DNA of 43,355 nucleotides from Hyphomicrobiales bacterium (GTDB lineage Bacteria > Pseudomonadota > Alphaproteobacteria > Rhizobiales > Beijerinckiaceae). Below are positions 33,936 through 41,485 of the stretch, piece after piece (the first letter of the stretch is position 1; every line of letters starts with the position of its first letter). A program made the position numbers and the translations under genes. The DNA is taken from positions 1 through 43,355 of the forward strand of contig CANFLM010000014.1 in the NCBI GenBank assembly GCA_947447895.1. Reading direction: 5' to 3'. The notes below the pieces were generated by a model. That model did not search any database. It was not told the origin of the DNA and saw only the letters and a program-made list of their open reading frames with translations.

Positions 33936-34766
33936 ATGGATCTATCCTCTGTCTTTTGGTTCTTTATCATTGTGATGACCCTGCAACCGATGATCCGGCA
34001 ACGGGCACAGGTCTATCTTCGGCAAAAGCTGATTTCCGAGATCCAGAAAACCAACAATTCCCGCGTCATCACCATGGTGCACCGGCAGGAAAGCATGCAG
34101 TTTTTCGGCTTTCCGGTGATGCGCTATATCGACATGGACGATTCCGAAGCTGTTATCCGCGCCATCCACCAGACCGACAAGAACACACCGATCGATCTGA
34201 TCCTGCACACGCCGGGCGGATTGGTGCTGGCATCCCTGCAGATTGCCAATGCCATCAAGCAGCACAAGGCCCGCATCACTGTCTATGTGCCGCACATGGC
34301 CATGTCGGGCGGCACGTTGATTGCGCTGGCGGCCGACCATATCGTCATGTGCGACCATTCGGTTCTGGGGCCGATCGATCCGCAAATCGGCAGATATCCT
34401 GCAGCCTCCTTGCTGAAAGTCGTAAAAGACAAGCCGATTGCCGAAATTGACGACGACACCCTGATACTGGCCGATATGGGCACCAAAGCGACCGCTCAGG
34501 TCCACAAAGCCTGCGTCGATCTGCTGTCGGACCGGATGGGCGCAACCGAGGCCGAAAAACTGGCACAAACCATGACCAGCGGGCAATGGACCCATGATTA
34601 CCCGATCACCGCGACAGAGGCCAAACGCCTTGGCCTGCGCATCAACACCCAGATGCCCGAATCGGTATTGGATCTGATGGCGCTCTATCCGCAAGCCATG
34701 CGCAACCCGCCCTCTGTGGAATATCTGTCCTCAGCACCCGAACCGGCAAAACCCCGAAAACACTGA
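33936..34766 (+). CDS. SDH-family Clp-fold serine protease
   Basis: 276 aa, N-terminal membrane anchor (MDLSSVFWFFIIVMTLQP) then a ClpP/SppA-like crotonase-fold domain. HTPGG at 91-95 forms the oxyanion region, and the nucleophile is Ser124 in MAMSGGT; DHSVLGPIDPQIG near 140-152 is the typical following segment of the SDH (PF01972) proteinase family. Expected to cleave peptides near the inner membrane, orientation unclear. ATG 33936 has AAGG nine bases upstream. The frame is open for another 846 bases upstream, but that stretch runs antisense to two better-supported genes, so the longer start is rejected. Confidence 0.9.
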   Translation: MDLSSVFWFFIIVMTLQPMIRQRAQVYLRQKLISEIQKTNNSRVITMVHRQESMQFFGFPVMRYIDMDDSEAVIRAIHQTDKNTPIDLILHTPGGLVLASLQIANAIKQHKARITVYVPHMAMSGGTLIALAADHIVMCDHSVLGPIDPQIGRYPAASLLKVVKDKPIAEIDDDTLILADMGTKATAQVHKACVDLLSDRMGATEAEKLAQTMTSGQWTHDYPITATEAKRLGLRINTQMPESVLDLMALYPQAMRNPPSVEYLSSAPEPAKPRKH

Positions 34767-34908
34767 CAATGCGGCCGAAAGACCGCGACACAAGAACAAG
34801 GTGCAATACTCCCATGCACCAGCATGGAGTTTATCCGCTTTGCAAACAACTTCGGCCATGCTTTTGTGAGCCCTATACTAGCGGCGCAGAACAGCAGGCC
34901 CCGAAATA

Positions 34909-36096
34909 ATGACCAAGAACAAAGCGGTTTATTCTGTCCTGATCGCACTGAGTGTCGGACATCTGATCAACGACACCATCCAGTCGCTGTTGCCGGCGAT
35001 TTATCCGATCATCAAAGCCAATTATCAGCTCGATTTCACGCAAATCGGCATGTTGACCTTTGTTTTCCAGATGTGCGGCTCGGTTTTCCAGCCGATGGTC
35101 GGCCATTATACCGATAAAAAGCCCATGCCCTATTCCATGGTGGTCGGCATGGGATTTTCGATGGCCGGCCTGATCACGCTGGCCCTGGCGCATGACTACA
35201 CCTTCCTGCTGGTCGGGTCGGCGATGGTCGGGATCGGCTCGTCGATTTTCCACCCCGAAGCCACCCGTCTGGCCCGCCGCGCGTCTGGCGGCCAGCTCGG
35301 CTTTGCCCAGGCGGTGTTTGTGGTCGGCGGGCAAACCGGCAGTGCCATCGGTCCCTTGTTGGCGGTTTTCGTGATCGTGTCAGGCGGGCAGAGCAGCATC
35401 GCCTGGTTCTCGCTGATCGCGCTGGCGGGGATGGTCATTCTGGCTTGGGCGGGACGCTGGCACATCCGCTCCAACATCGAACGCGCCAAAAATGCGGCAG
35501 CCGGTTCAGCCCAGAATGCCTTGCCTGCGATCACCGGCAGCACGATGCTGGCCATCGGCATCCTGATGGTGCTGATTTTCTCGAAAGTCGCCTATTCCGC
35601 CAGTTTCAACTCGTTTTATACATTCTATCTGATGGAAAAATTCTCGGTTTCCTTGGAGTTTTCGCAAGTGATGCTGTTTGTTTTCCTGTTTTCCTCGGCC
35701 ATCGGCTCGCTGTTGGGCGGCTGGCTGAGCGACCGGATCGGCCGCCGCATCATGATCTGGTTTTCCATTCTGGGGGCCCTGCCCTTTGCGCTGATGCTGC
35801 CCTTTGTCGATCTGTTCTGGACCGGCGTGCTGACCGTGATCATCAACCTGATCATGTCGAGCGCACTGGCTTCCATTCTGGTCTATGCCATGGAATTGCT
35901 GCCCGGTCGGGTCGGCATGATCGGCGGGCTGTTCTACGGTCTGGCTTTCGGGCTGGGTGGCATTGCCGCTGCGGCCTTGGGCAAGCTCGCAGATGCAACC
36001 AGCATCAACACGGTCTATCTTGTCAGCTCTTTCCTGCCCGCCTTCGGCCTCTTGGCGTGGTTTTTGCCGGAAATGAGCAAAAAGAACCCGGCTTGA
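34909..36096 (+). CDS. fsr: MFS efflux transporter, fosmidomycin-resistance (Fsr) type
   Basis: 395 aa with twelve predicted helices. N-terminal GHLINDTIQSLLPAIYPI, followed by QIGMLTFVFQMCGSVFQPMVGHYTDK (as landmarks) and GIGSSIFHPEATRLARRASGG, are characteristic of Fsr and its relatives. LLGGWLSDRIGRR near 265-277 is the MFS loop repeat. Drug/proton antiporter; real substrate unknown. The RBS before ATG is weak (only CCGAAATA); a TATACT sits at 34875 as a possible -10. Closed by a strong terminator. Confidence 0.9.
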   Translation: MTKNKAVYSVLIALSVGHLINDTIQSLLPAIYPIIKANYQLDFTQIGMLTFVFQMCGSVFQPMVGHYTDKKPMPYSMVVGMGFSMAGLITLALAHDYTFLLVGSAMVGIGSSIFHPEATRLARRASGGQLGFAQAVFVVGGQTGSAIGPLLAVFVIVSGGQSSIAWFSLIALAGMVILAWAGRWHIRSNIERAKNAAAGSAQNALPAITGSTMLAIGILMVLIFSKVAYSASFNSFYTFYLMEKFSVSLEFSQVMLFVFLFSSAIGSLLGGWLSDRIGRRIMIWFSILGALPFALMLPFVDLFWTGVLTVIINLIMSSALASILVYAMELLPGRVGMIGGLFYGLAFGLGGIAAAALGKLADATSINTVYLVSSFLPAFGLLAWFLPEMSKKNPA

Positions 36097-36101
36097 ATGC
36101 C

Positions 36102-36130
36102 AAAAAGGCGACCCGAAGGCCGCCTTTTTC
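36102..36130. terminator. bidirectional rho-independent terminator
   Basis: AAAAAGGCG / CGCCTTTTT perfect 9-bp stem around a 10-nt loop, with A/T-runs both ways, between the convergent fsr-type and aldehyde dehydrogenase genes. Confidence 0.88.
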
Positions 36131-36151
36131 AAATATCGGGTCAATGATCTC

Positions 36152-36181
36152 TTATAATCCGGCCTTTTATAATCCGGCTTG
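36152..36181. repeat. 15-bp tandem duplication at the 3' end of the aldehyde dehydrogenase gene
   Basis: TTATAATCCGGC followed by C/T-T-T occurs twice in tandem. On the minus strand the unit is GCC GGA TTA TAA, so the stop codon and the last codons are duplicated downstream. A replication-slippage trace at the gene end; the encoded protein stops at the first copy. Confidence 0.8.
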
Positions 36182-37600
36182 GGACACGGTTTTGGTGACC
36201 AGATAGGCCTCCAGAGCCTCCAGACCGCCTTCCGAACCATAACCGGAATCCTTGACACCGCCGAACGGAATTTCCGGAAGGCCGAGGCCGTGATGGTTGA
36301 TCGACATCATGCCGGCTTCCACTTCGGCGGCAATCATGTTGGCAGTCTTGGCCGAGCGGGTATAGGCATAGGATGCCAGCCCGAACGGCAGGCGGTTCGC
36401 CTCCTCCACCACATCGTCAAAGCCCTTGAAACGGCTGATAATGGCCATCGGGCCGAAGGGCTCCTCGTTTTGCACGCGGGCATCGAGCGGCACATCGGTC
36501 AGCACGGTCGGCTCGAAGAAATTGCCTTTATTGCCAATACGATGGCCACCCGTCTGGACTTTGCCGCCATGCTTGGTGGCATCACTGATCAGGCTTTCCA
36601 TGGCGGTGATGCGGCGCGGATTGGCGAGGGGACCCATGGTGGTGCCGGCTTCCAGACCGTCAGCAACTTTCAAGGCCTTGGCTTGAGCGACAAAGCCTTC
36701 GACGAAGCGGTCATAGACACTGTCCTGAACCAGAAAGCGGGTCGGTGAAATACAGACCTGTCCGGCATTGCGGAATTTGGCACCGGCCAGCAGCTTGCTG
36801 GCCACATCAATGTCGGCATCATCGAACACAATGGCGGGGGCATGGCCGCCCAATTCCATAGTCACCCGCTTCATGTGCAACCCGGCCAAAGCGGCGAGCT
36901 GCTTGCCGATCACGGTGGACCCTGTGAATGAGACTTTGCGGATCACCGGATGCGGGATCAGATATTCCGAAATCTCGGCAGGCACACCATACACCAGCCC
37001 GACAACGCCGGCCGGAATTCCGGCATCGACGAAGCAACGCAGCAATTCTGCCGGTGACGCCGGAGTTTCTTCGGGCGCTTTGACAATGATCGAGCAACCG
37101 GTGGCCACCGCGCAAGACAATTTGCGCACAACCTGATTGATCGGGAAATTCCATGGGGTGAAGGCCGCAACAGGACCGACAGGCTCCTTGATCACCAGCT
37201 GGTAGATGCCCTCGCCGCGCGATGGCACCACACGCCCATAGGCGCGGCGGCCTTCTTCGGCAAACCAGTCGATGGTGTCGGCCGCAGACATCACCTCGAT
37301 CTTGGCTTCGGCCAGCGGCTTGCCCTGTTCCATGGTCATCAGGGTCGCGACCATATCGGCGCGGGCGCGCAACAGATCAGCCGCCTTGCGCATCACTTTC
37401 GAACGCTCGAATGCCGACACCTTGCGCCACAGCTTGAAACCCTTCTGGGCCGCTTCCAGAGCATGGTCGAGATCGCTGCGGTCGGCATGGGCCACGGTGC
37501 CGATGTGCTCGCCATTGGCAGGATTGACGACCGGCAGGGTCCGGTTGGATGCGGCAGCGCGCCATTGGCCATCAATCAGCAAGGTGACGTTAGGATACAT
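36167..37600 (-). CDS. NAD(P)-dependent aldehyde dehydrogenase (succinate-semialdehyde dehydrogenase-like)
   Basis: 477 aa from ATG 37600 (AAAGAGAG upstream). Catalytic Glu249 in MELGGHAP and Cys283 in GQVCISPTR, the NAD-binding PWNFPINQ near 150 and the FTGST segment near 225-230 are all intact. [11 protein letters not shown] and [20 protein letters not shown] near the C-terminus are typical of the SSADH/GabD branch, which oxidises succinate semialdehyde or related semialdehydes. Two adjacent dyads lie between promoter and start, suggesting GntR-type control. Single-gene unit. Confidence 0.92.
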   Translation of the reverse strand: MYPNVTLLIDGQWRAAASNRTLPVVNPANGEHIGTVAHADRSDLDHALEAAQKGFKLWRKVSAFERSKVMRKAADLLRARADMVATLMTMEQGKPLAEAKIEVMSAADTIDWFAEEGRRAYGRVVPSRGEGIYQLVIKEPVGPVAAFTPWNFPINQVVRKLSCAVATGCSIIVKAPEETPASPAELLRCFVDAGIPAGVVGLVYGVPAEISEYLIPHPVIRKVSFTGSTVIGKQLAALAGLHMKRVTMELGGHAPAIVFDDADIDVASKLLAGAKFRNAGQVCISPTRFLVQDSVYDRFVEGFVAQAKALKVADGLEAGTTMGPLANPRRITAMESLISDATKHGGKVQTGGHRIGNKGNFFEPTVLTDVPLDARVQNEEPFGPMAIISRFKGFDDVVEEANRLPFGLASYAYTRSAKTANMIAAEVEAGMMSINHHGLGLPEIPFGGVKDSGYGSEGGLEALEAYLVTKTVSQAGL

Positions 37601-37634
37601 GTTCGCTCTCTTTATGTTGTTTAAAAGGATTGCA

Positions 37635-37660
37635 GATCGCGTGATGGATATGACGCGATC
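37635..37660. promoter_or_regulatory. inverted repeat upstream of the aldehyde dehydrogenase
   Basis: GATCGCGT-N10-ACGCGATC, perfect 8-bp arms, 35 to 60 bp upstream of the start codon. Could be an operator or a 5'-UTR hairpin. It is adjacent to the GntR-like dyad at 37662-37678. Confidence 0.5.
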
Positions 37661-37661
37661 C

Positions 37662-37678
37662 GACTTGTCATACAAGTC
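37662..37678. promoter_or_regulatory. GntR/FCD-type operator-like dyad
   Basis: GACTTGT-CAT-ACAAGTC, perfect 7-bp arms, with the TTGT-N3-ACAA core common to GntR-family FCD operators. It overlaps a possible -35 (TTGTAT on the minus strand, with TCATAT 16 nt on). No GntR gene is in this window, so a regulator elsewhere is implied. Confidence 0.5.
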
Positions 37679-37767
37679 CTGAAACAGATCATGGCAAAGA
37701 CCATGCTGTGCATCAAGCCCGCACTGTGACAAAGAGATCTGCCGTCCCAGAACAGCAAGGGAAATGG

Positions 37768-37911
37768 TTACTTTTTCTTTGTCGGTGTAATCTGGATAGG
37801 AACCGACTTTTCCTGCGACATTTTATAAGCGGATTTGTGGTCGCTGACCTGTGATTTTTCCGCTTTGGGCTTTTTGGCTTCTCTACCGCTTTTCGCTTGG
37901 CCTTTAGCCAT
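37768..37911 (-). CDS. 47-aa basic protein (MAKGQ family)
   Basis: A short gene starting [16 protein letters not shown] and ending PTKKK, with a perfect AGGAGG five bases before its ATG. Highly basic and probably unstructured, with no Cys and no hydrophobic segment. Short proteins with the same MAKGQ-x-R-xN/G-RE-x-KKPK opening occur in many proteobacteria and are annotated as hypothetical; I recall them without a known function. The basic composition suggests nucleic-acid or ribosome contact. Stands alone in the gap between the aldehyde dehydrogenase and modA. Confidence 0.8.
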   Translation of the reverse strand: MAKGQAKSGREAKKPKAEKSQVSDHKSAYKMSQEKSVPIQITPTKKK

Positions 37912-38142
37912 GGTCGCCTCCTAAAACACCTGAAAAGACATCATGATTTTCCATTGCGGTGTGCACGGTCCAGCCTATACGCATCATTGGAAAACCCCTA
38001 GGCATTTTGCGAAATATGGAAAAACAGACCCGTTTCATCGCATCATTGACGCACAGGCACTGCTGGCCTACAAAAAGGGGGCGTTGCTGGTAAGCTGAAC
38101 GCGGGATTTCGGCCTCGGAGGAGGTCATTCAAGACCAAGATC

Positions 38143-38161
38143 CGATAGGTTCGGCCTATCG
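38143..38161. promoter_or_regulatory. inverted repeat just upstream of modA
   Basis: CGATAGG-TTCGG-CCTATCG, perfect 7-bp arms, 21 bp before the modA start. Its CG-TA...TA-CG form recalls ModE boxes, but the TATAT core is missing. It may instead be a hairpin at the start of the mod mRNA. Confidence 0.4.
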
Positions 38162-38182
38162 TCTCGCACCCGCAGGCTCACA

Positions 38183-39010
38183 ATGTCGGTTTTCGGCACG
38201 CTTTCCAGCTTTTCAAGAGTATTTGGCCCAGCCCTGTTATGGGGATTTGTGGCTGTGGCTTTGTCCTGCTCCAAAGCGCAGGCGCAACAGGGTGTGACGG
38301 TGTTTGCCGCAGCCAGCCTGCAAACCGCGCTGGATCAAATCGCCAAAGACTGGCAGGCCGAAGGCCATGCCCCGCTTGTCGTGTCCTATGCCGGCAGCGC
38401 CACGCTGGCCCAGCAGATCGACAAAGGCGCCCCCGCCGATCTGTTCATCAGTGCCGATAGCGAGTGGATGGACTGGCTGGTCAGCCGCAAGCACATGGCC
38501 CCCGATGCCCCCGTGACCTTGCTGGGAAACACATTGGTGCTGATTTCCCCCGCCGGTTCGGCCGGCCCGGCAGTGTCAAAGCCGCCTTTGATCGCCAGGG
38601 AGGATGATCCGGCGGCTTTGCTCAAGGGATCACGGCTGGCGATGGCAGATCCCCGCTCGGTTCCGGCCGGAAAATACGGCAAGGCCGCTTTGCAACATCT
38701 GGGCTTCTGGGAGACGCTTTCGCCCTCGATTGCCCCGTTTGACAATGTCCGCATGGCCCTGAATTTTGTGGCACGCCGCGAGGCCGGTCTTGGCATTGTC
38801 TATGGTTCGGACGCGGTCGCAGAACCGCGTGTTCAAATCATCGGTCAATTTGCGCCGGACAGCCATCCGCCCATCCTCTATCCGGCGGCGGTGCTGTCGC
38901 GCTCGACCCATGCGGATGTCAGGGATTTGATGGTGTTCTTGCGTTCGGAACCGGCCCAAAAACGCTTTATCTCGGCCGGTTTTGTCTTTCTGGCTGGAGC
39001 GGCCCGATGA
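38183..39010 (+). CDS. modA: molybdate ABC transporter substrate-binding protein
   Basis: 275 aa with a signal peptide (hydrophobic ALLWGFVAVALSC core, cleavage near AQA-QQ). The mature N-terminus VTVFAAASLQTALDQIA and later SYAGSATLAQQIDKGAPADLF are the molybdate-binding Ser-containing loops, and DPRSVPAGKYGKAAL is the third ligand region of ModA. Binds molybdate or tungstate in the periplasm. A weak RBS (GCAGG) precedes the ATG. First gene of modABC; the next start overlaps its stop by 4 nt. Confidence 0.95.
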   Translation: MSVFGTLSSFSRVFGPALLWGFVAVALSCSKAQAQQGVTVFAAASLQTALDQIAKDWQAEGHAPLVVSYAGSATLAQQIDKGAPADLFISADSEWMDWLVSRKHMAPDAPVTLLGNTLVLISPAGSAGPAVSKPPLIAREDDPAALLKGSRLAMADPRSVPAGKYGKAALQHLGFWETLSPSIAPFDNVRMALNFVARREAGLGIVYGSDAVAEPRVQIIGQFAPDSHPPILYPAAVLSRSTHADVRDLMVFLRSEPAQKRFISAGFVFLAGAAR

Positions 39011-39717
39011 TCTGGCTTTTTGACCTCTCGCCCGATGACCGTGCTGCCTTGTGGCTGACCCTCAAAATCGCGACGCTGGCCACCTGCGCGACCCTGCCTG
39101 TTGCCGTGGCTGTGGCCTATGTGCTGGCCCGAAAGCGGTTCTGGGGTCATGCCTTTGTCAATGGGCTGGTACATCTGCCGCTTGTCCTCCCCCCCGTTGT
39201 GACCGGCTACTTGCTGTTGCTGGCATTCGGACGCCAGGGGATCATCGGACACTATCTCGATCAATGCTGCTCCATCGTGCTGTCTTTCCGCTGGACCGGT
39301 GCCGCATTGGCGGCAGGCATCATGGCATTTCCGCTGATGGTAAGGGCCATCCGCCTGTCCATCGAACATGTCGACCAGCGTCTGGAAGGTGCGGCCGCCA
39401 CATTGGGGGCACCGCCTTGGTCGATTTTGATGACCATTACCCTGCCCCTCGCTTTGCCCGGTATTTTTGCCGGTGCCATTCTGGGCTTTGCCAAAGCTTT
39501 GGGTGAATTCGGTGCCACCATCACTTTTGTTTCCAACATTCCCGGCCAATCGCGCACCATCGCCGCCTCCATCTACAGCCACACGCAAGTGCCCGGCGGT
39601 GACGAGGCCGCCTTGCGGCTTTCGGTGATTGCCATCGGCATTTCGATGCTGGCCCTGCTGCTGTCGGAATGGCTGGCCCGACGCACGCACAAGACCAGAT
39701 CGGGAATGTCGATATGA
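39007..39717 (+). CDS. modB: molybdate ABC transporter permease
   Basis: 236 aa permease with about five to six helices. PLVLPPVVTGYLLLLAFGR near 60-78 and the EAA loop ... EGAAATLGAPPWSILMTITLP (split: EGAAATLGAPP, WSILMTITLP) followed by ALPGIFAGAILGFAKALGEFGATITF are diagnostic of ModB. Starts ATGA over the modA stop and ends overlapping the modC ATG, so all three are translationally coupled. Confidence 0.95.
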   Translation: MIWLFDLSPDDRAALWLTLKIATLATCATLPVAVAVAYVLARKRFWGHAFVNGLVHLPLVLPPVVTGYLLLLAFGRQGIIGHYLDQCCSIVLSFRWTGAALAAGIMAFPLMVRAIRLSIEHVDQRLEGAAATLGAPPWSILMTITLPLALPGIFAGAILGFAKALGEFGATITFVSNIPGQSRTIAASIYSHTQVPGGDEAALRLSVIAIGISMLALLLSEWLARRTHKTRSGMSI

Positions 39718-40394
39718 CCCTGATCGATGTCGATGTGAAACTCGCTTTGGGCCAGTTCCGGCTGGATGTGCAATTTGCCTCTAATGGCCGCTCGATTGCC
39801 CTGTTCGGCCCATCGGGTTCGGGCAAAACCAGCCTTGCCAACGCGATAGCCGGACTGGCGACCCCGCAATCCGGCCAAATCAGCATCAATGGCACGACAT
39901 TGTTCGACAAAGCGGCGGGCATCAACCTGACACCGCAACAGCGTGGCATCGGCTATGTCTTCCAGGATAACCGGCTGTTTCCGCATATGACCATCAAGGC
40001 CAATCTGGTCTATGGACAGACATGGGCCGCCCGGAGCCAGCAAGGCCCGTCCTTTGATGACATTGTCGCGCTTCTCGACATCGGCCATCTGCTGCAGCGC
40101 ACACCCGCCACACTGTCAGGCGGGGAAAGCCAGCGGGTTGCGATTGGCCGCGCCTTGCTGATGAACCCGCGCATCCTCATGCTGGACGAACCGCTGGCCT
40201 CGCTCGATCAGGAGCGCAAGACCGAAATCATCCATTACCTGCTGAAAATACGGAAAGCCTCGATGGATGCTTCGCTGGCGCCGATGATCACGATCAGCCA
40301 CGCGCTGGACGAGGTCAACCGGCTTGCCGACGAGGTGGTGATGATGGCCGATGGATCGGTCACGGATGTCGTCAAAACGCCGATCAAGGCTTGA
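39714..40394 (+). CDS. modC: molybdate ABC transporter ATP-binding protein, short form
   Basis: 226 aa from the ATG that overlaps the modB stop. Walker A GPSGSGKTS at 32-40, LSGGESQRVAIGRAL, Walker B ILMLDEPLASLD and the switch His in ISHALDEV are intact. It ends right after the ATPase domain: the C-terminal TOBE/Mop molybdate-binding regulatory domain found in most ModC proteins (about 350 aa) is absent. Uptake may therefore lack feedback inhibition by molybdate. The gene is convergent with, and 2 bp from, the ArsC-like gene. Confidence 0.93.
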   Translation: MTLIDVDVKLALGQFRLDVQFASNGRSIALFGPSGSGKTSLANAIAGLATPQSGQISINGTTLFDKAAGINLTPQQRGIGYVFQDNRLFPHMTIKANLVYGQTWAARSQQGPSFDDIVALLDIGHLLQRTPATLSGGESQRVAIGRALLMNPRILMLDEPLASLDQERKTEIIHYLLKIRKASMDASLAPMITISHALDEVNRLADEVVMMADGSVTDVVKTPIKA

Positions 40395-40396
40395 TA

Positions 40397-40849
40397 TCAG
40401 AGGGCCAACAAGGCACCGATCCGGTCTTTGACGGCATAATAGGCCGCGGTAAAAGCCGCTTCCTTCAAGCCGACCGAGGACATTTCGATCATCGGATCGG
40501 GGATCGACCACAAAGCCGTGTAGGAATGGCCCGGCCAAAGCGCAATCGCCTGCCCGTGCGAGCGGTCGCAGAATGTGAAGATCATATCGATCTCGGTCGC
40601 ATCGTTATCATTGAATATGTTCACGTTTTTCGACGCCAGCCCTTCGACGGGACAGCCGTGATTGCGCAGGGTTTTGAGCGTCAAAGGATCGACCATACCG
40701 GCCGGATCCGTCCCCGCCGAGTAGGCTTTGAGCAATCCGGTGCTGCCTTTGTTGAGAAGGCTTTCGGCCATCAGGGTTCTGGCCGTGTTTTTCACAGATA
40801 AAAACAGCACATTGTGCACGCGCTCACTATAGCGAACAGATCCTGGCAT
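40397..40849 (-). CDS. ArsC/LMW-phosphatase-fold protein with catalytic Cys replaced by Ser
   Basis: 150 aa from ATG 40849 (GGAG upstream). The fold is clear: P-loop near 18-25, AYSAGTDPAGMVDP near 42-54, FTFCDRSHGQ near 91-100 and the general-acid loop WSIPDP with Asp118, as in thioredoxin-type arsenate reductases. The P-loop should read C-x5-R-S/T but reads SVKNTART: the nucleophile is Ser18, while Arg24 and Thr25 are kept. The Ser codon is TCT, one base from Cys TGT. No arsenite-type genes (arsB, arsR) are near. Probably an inactive or phosphate/oxyanion-binding homologue. Convergent with modC. Confidence 0.88.
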   Translation of the reverse strand: MPGSVRYSERVHNVLFLSVKNTARTLMAESLLNKGSTGLLKAYSAGTDPAGMVDPLTLKTLRNHGCPVEGLASKNVNIFNDNDATEIDMIFTFCDRSHGQAIALWPGHSYTALWSIPDPMIEMSSVGLKEAAFTAAYYAVKDRIGALLAL

Positions 40850-40930
40850 TGGCCACACTCCACAACACTGGGTAGGGCTTTTAGCCCGTCACCAACCTCA
40901 TCCGATCCATATCGCTGGCCCAAAGGGCAG

Positions 40931-41359
40931 TTAGATCCCCGCCAGATTGTCGAACACCGGTGCATTGGGGCAGAACTTGTCGGCCTCATGCACTGCATGG
41001 CCAATGGCGAGGGCGTTGTCACAATAAGATTTCGACGAACAATGCGCACAAACCCGGATGATGTCACGCATCAAAGGGCTTGAAACACCGCCTGCCTGCC
41101 CGATCGAAATCCCATATTGTTGCATCATCGACAGATACTGTTTGCCGTTCTCAGACCCATCCAGAATAGAATCGTAAATATCATGGACATCAATGCCGGT
41201 ATCGCGTGCAATGGCTTCCATCTGGTCATGGCCCAGACCGCGCAATTCCCATTGCTCCTGATAGCGGTTGAAAATCTCCCTCAGCTTGGTCCGGAAGCCC
41301 GATTCACCCTGCTGGGCCCCAAAAGTATTATCATTGGCAGATGATGTCCGGCTGGCCAT
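40931..41359 (-). CDS. DUF6455-type Cys-rich small protein
   Basis: 142 aa from ATG 41359 (AAGGAGG upstream; the frame extends upstream without a good start). N-terminal ~30 residues are polar (MASRTSSANDNTF), followed by a helical region (LREIFNRYQEQWELRGLGHDQMEAIARD), and a C-terminal motif with VCAHCSSKSYCDNAL ... HEADKFCPNAP: four Cys spaced as in DUF6455 proteins of alphaproteobacteria, suggestive of metal or Fe-S binding. The pattern 'LMRDIIRVCAHC' is family-like. An FNR-type box lies about 80 bp upstream. Confidence 0.8.
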   Translation of the reverse strand: MASRTSSANDNTFGAQQGESGFRTKLREIFNRYQEQWELRGLGHDQMEAIARDTGIDVHDIYDSILDGSENGKQYLSMMQQYGISIGQAGGVSSPLMRDIIRVCAHCSSKSYCDNALAIGHAVHEADKFCPNAPVFDNLAGI

Positions 41360-41440
41360 GACGGGGCCTCCTTCTGGCTCAAGGCAACAGCACAATGCCA
41401 TGCCTTGGGATCCATCATCGGCCAAAAAAGCCAGCCCACA

Positions 41441-41454
41441 TTGATATGGGTCAA
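41441..41454. promoter_or_regulatory. FNR/FixK-type box upstream of the DUF6455 gene
   Basis: TTGATATGGGTCAA matches the consensus TTGAT-N4-ATCAA except for one base (GTCAA). It is in the 126-bp gap between the DinB stop and the DUF6455 start, 82 bp before the ATG on the minus strand, a normal position for anaerobic activation. No FNR or FixK gene is in the window. Confidence 0.5.
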
Positions 41455-41485
41455 ATGCGCCAGAACAATTCCGGTATCGTGCGGT

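Noticed and set aside
37904-38128. 74-aa minus-strand frame overlapping the small MAKGQ gene start
   Set aside because: No RBS, no recognisable sequence, and it overlaps the AGGAGG and start of the better-supported 47-aa gene in another frame.
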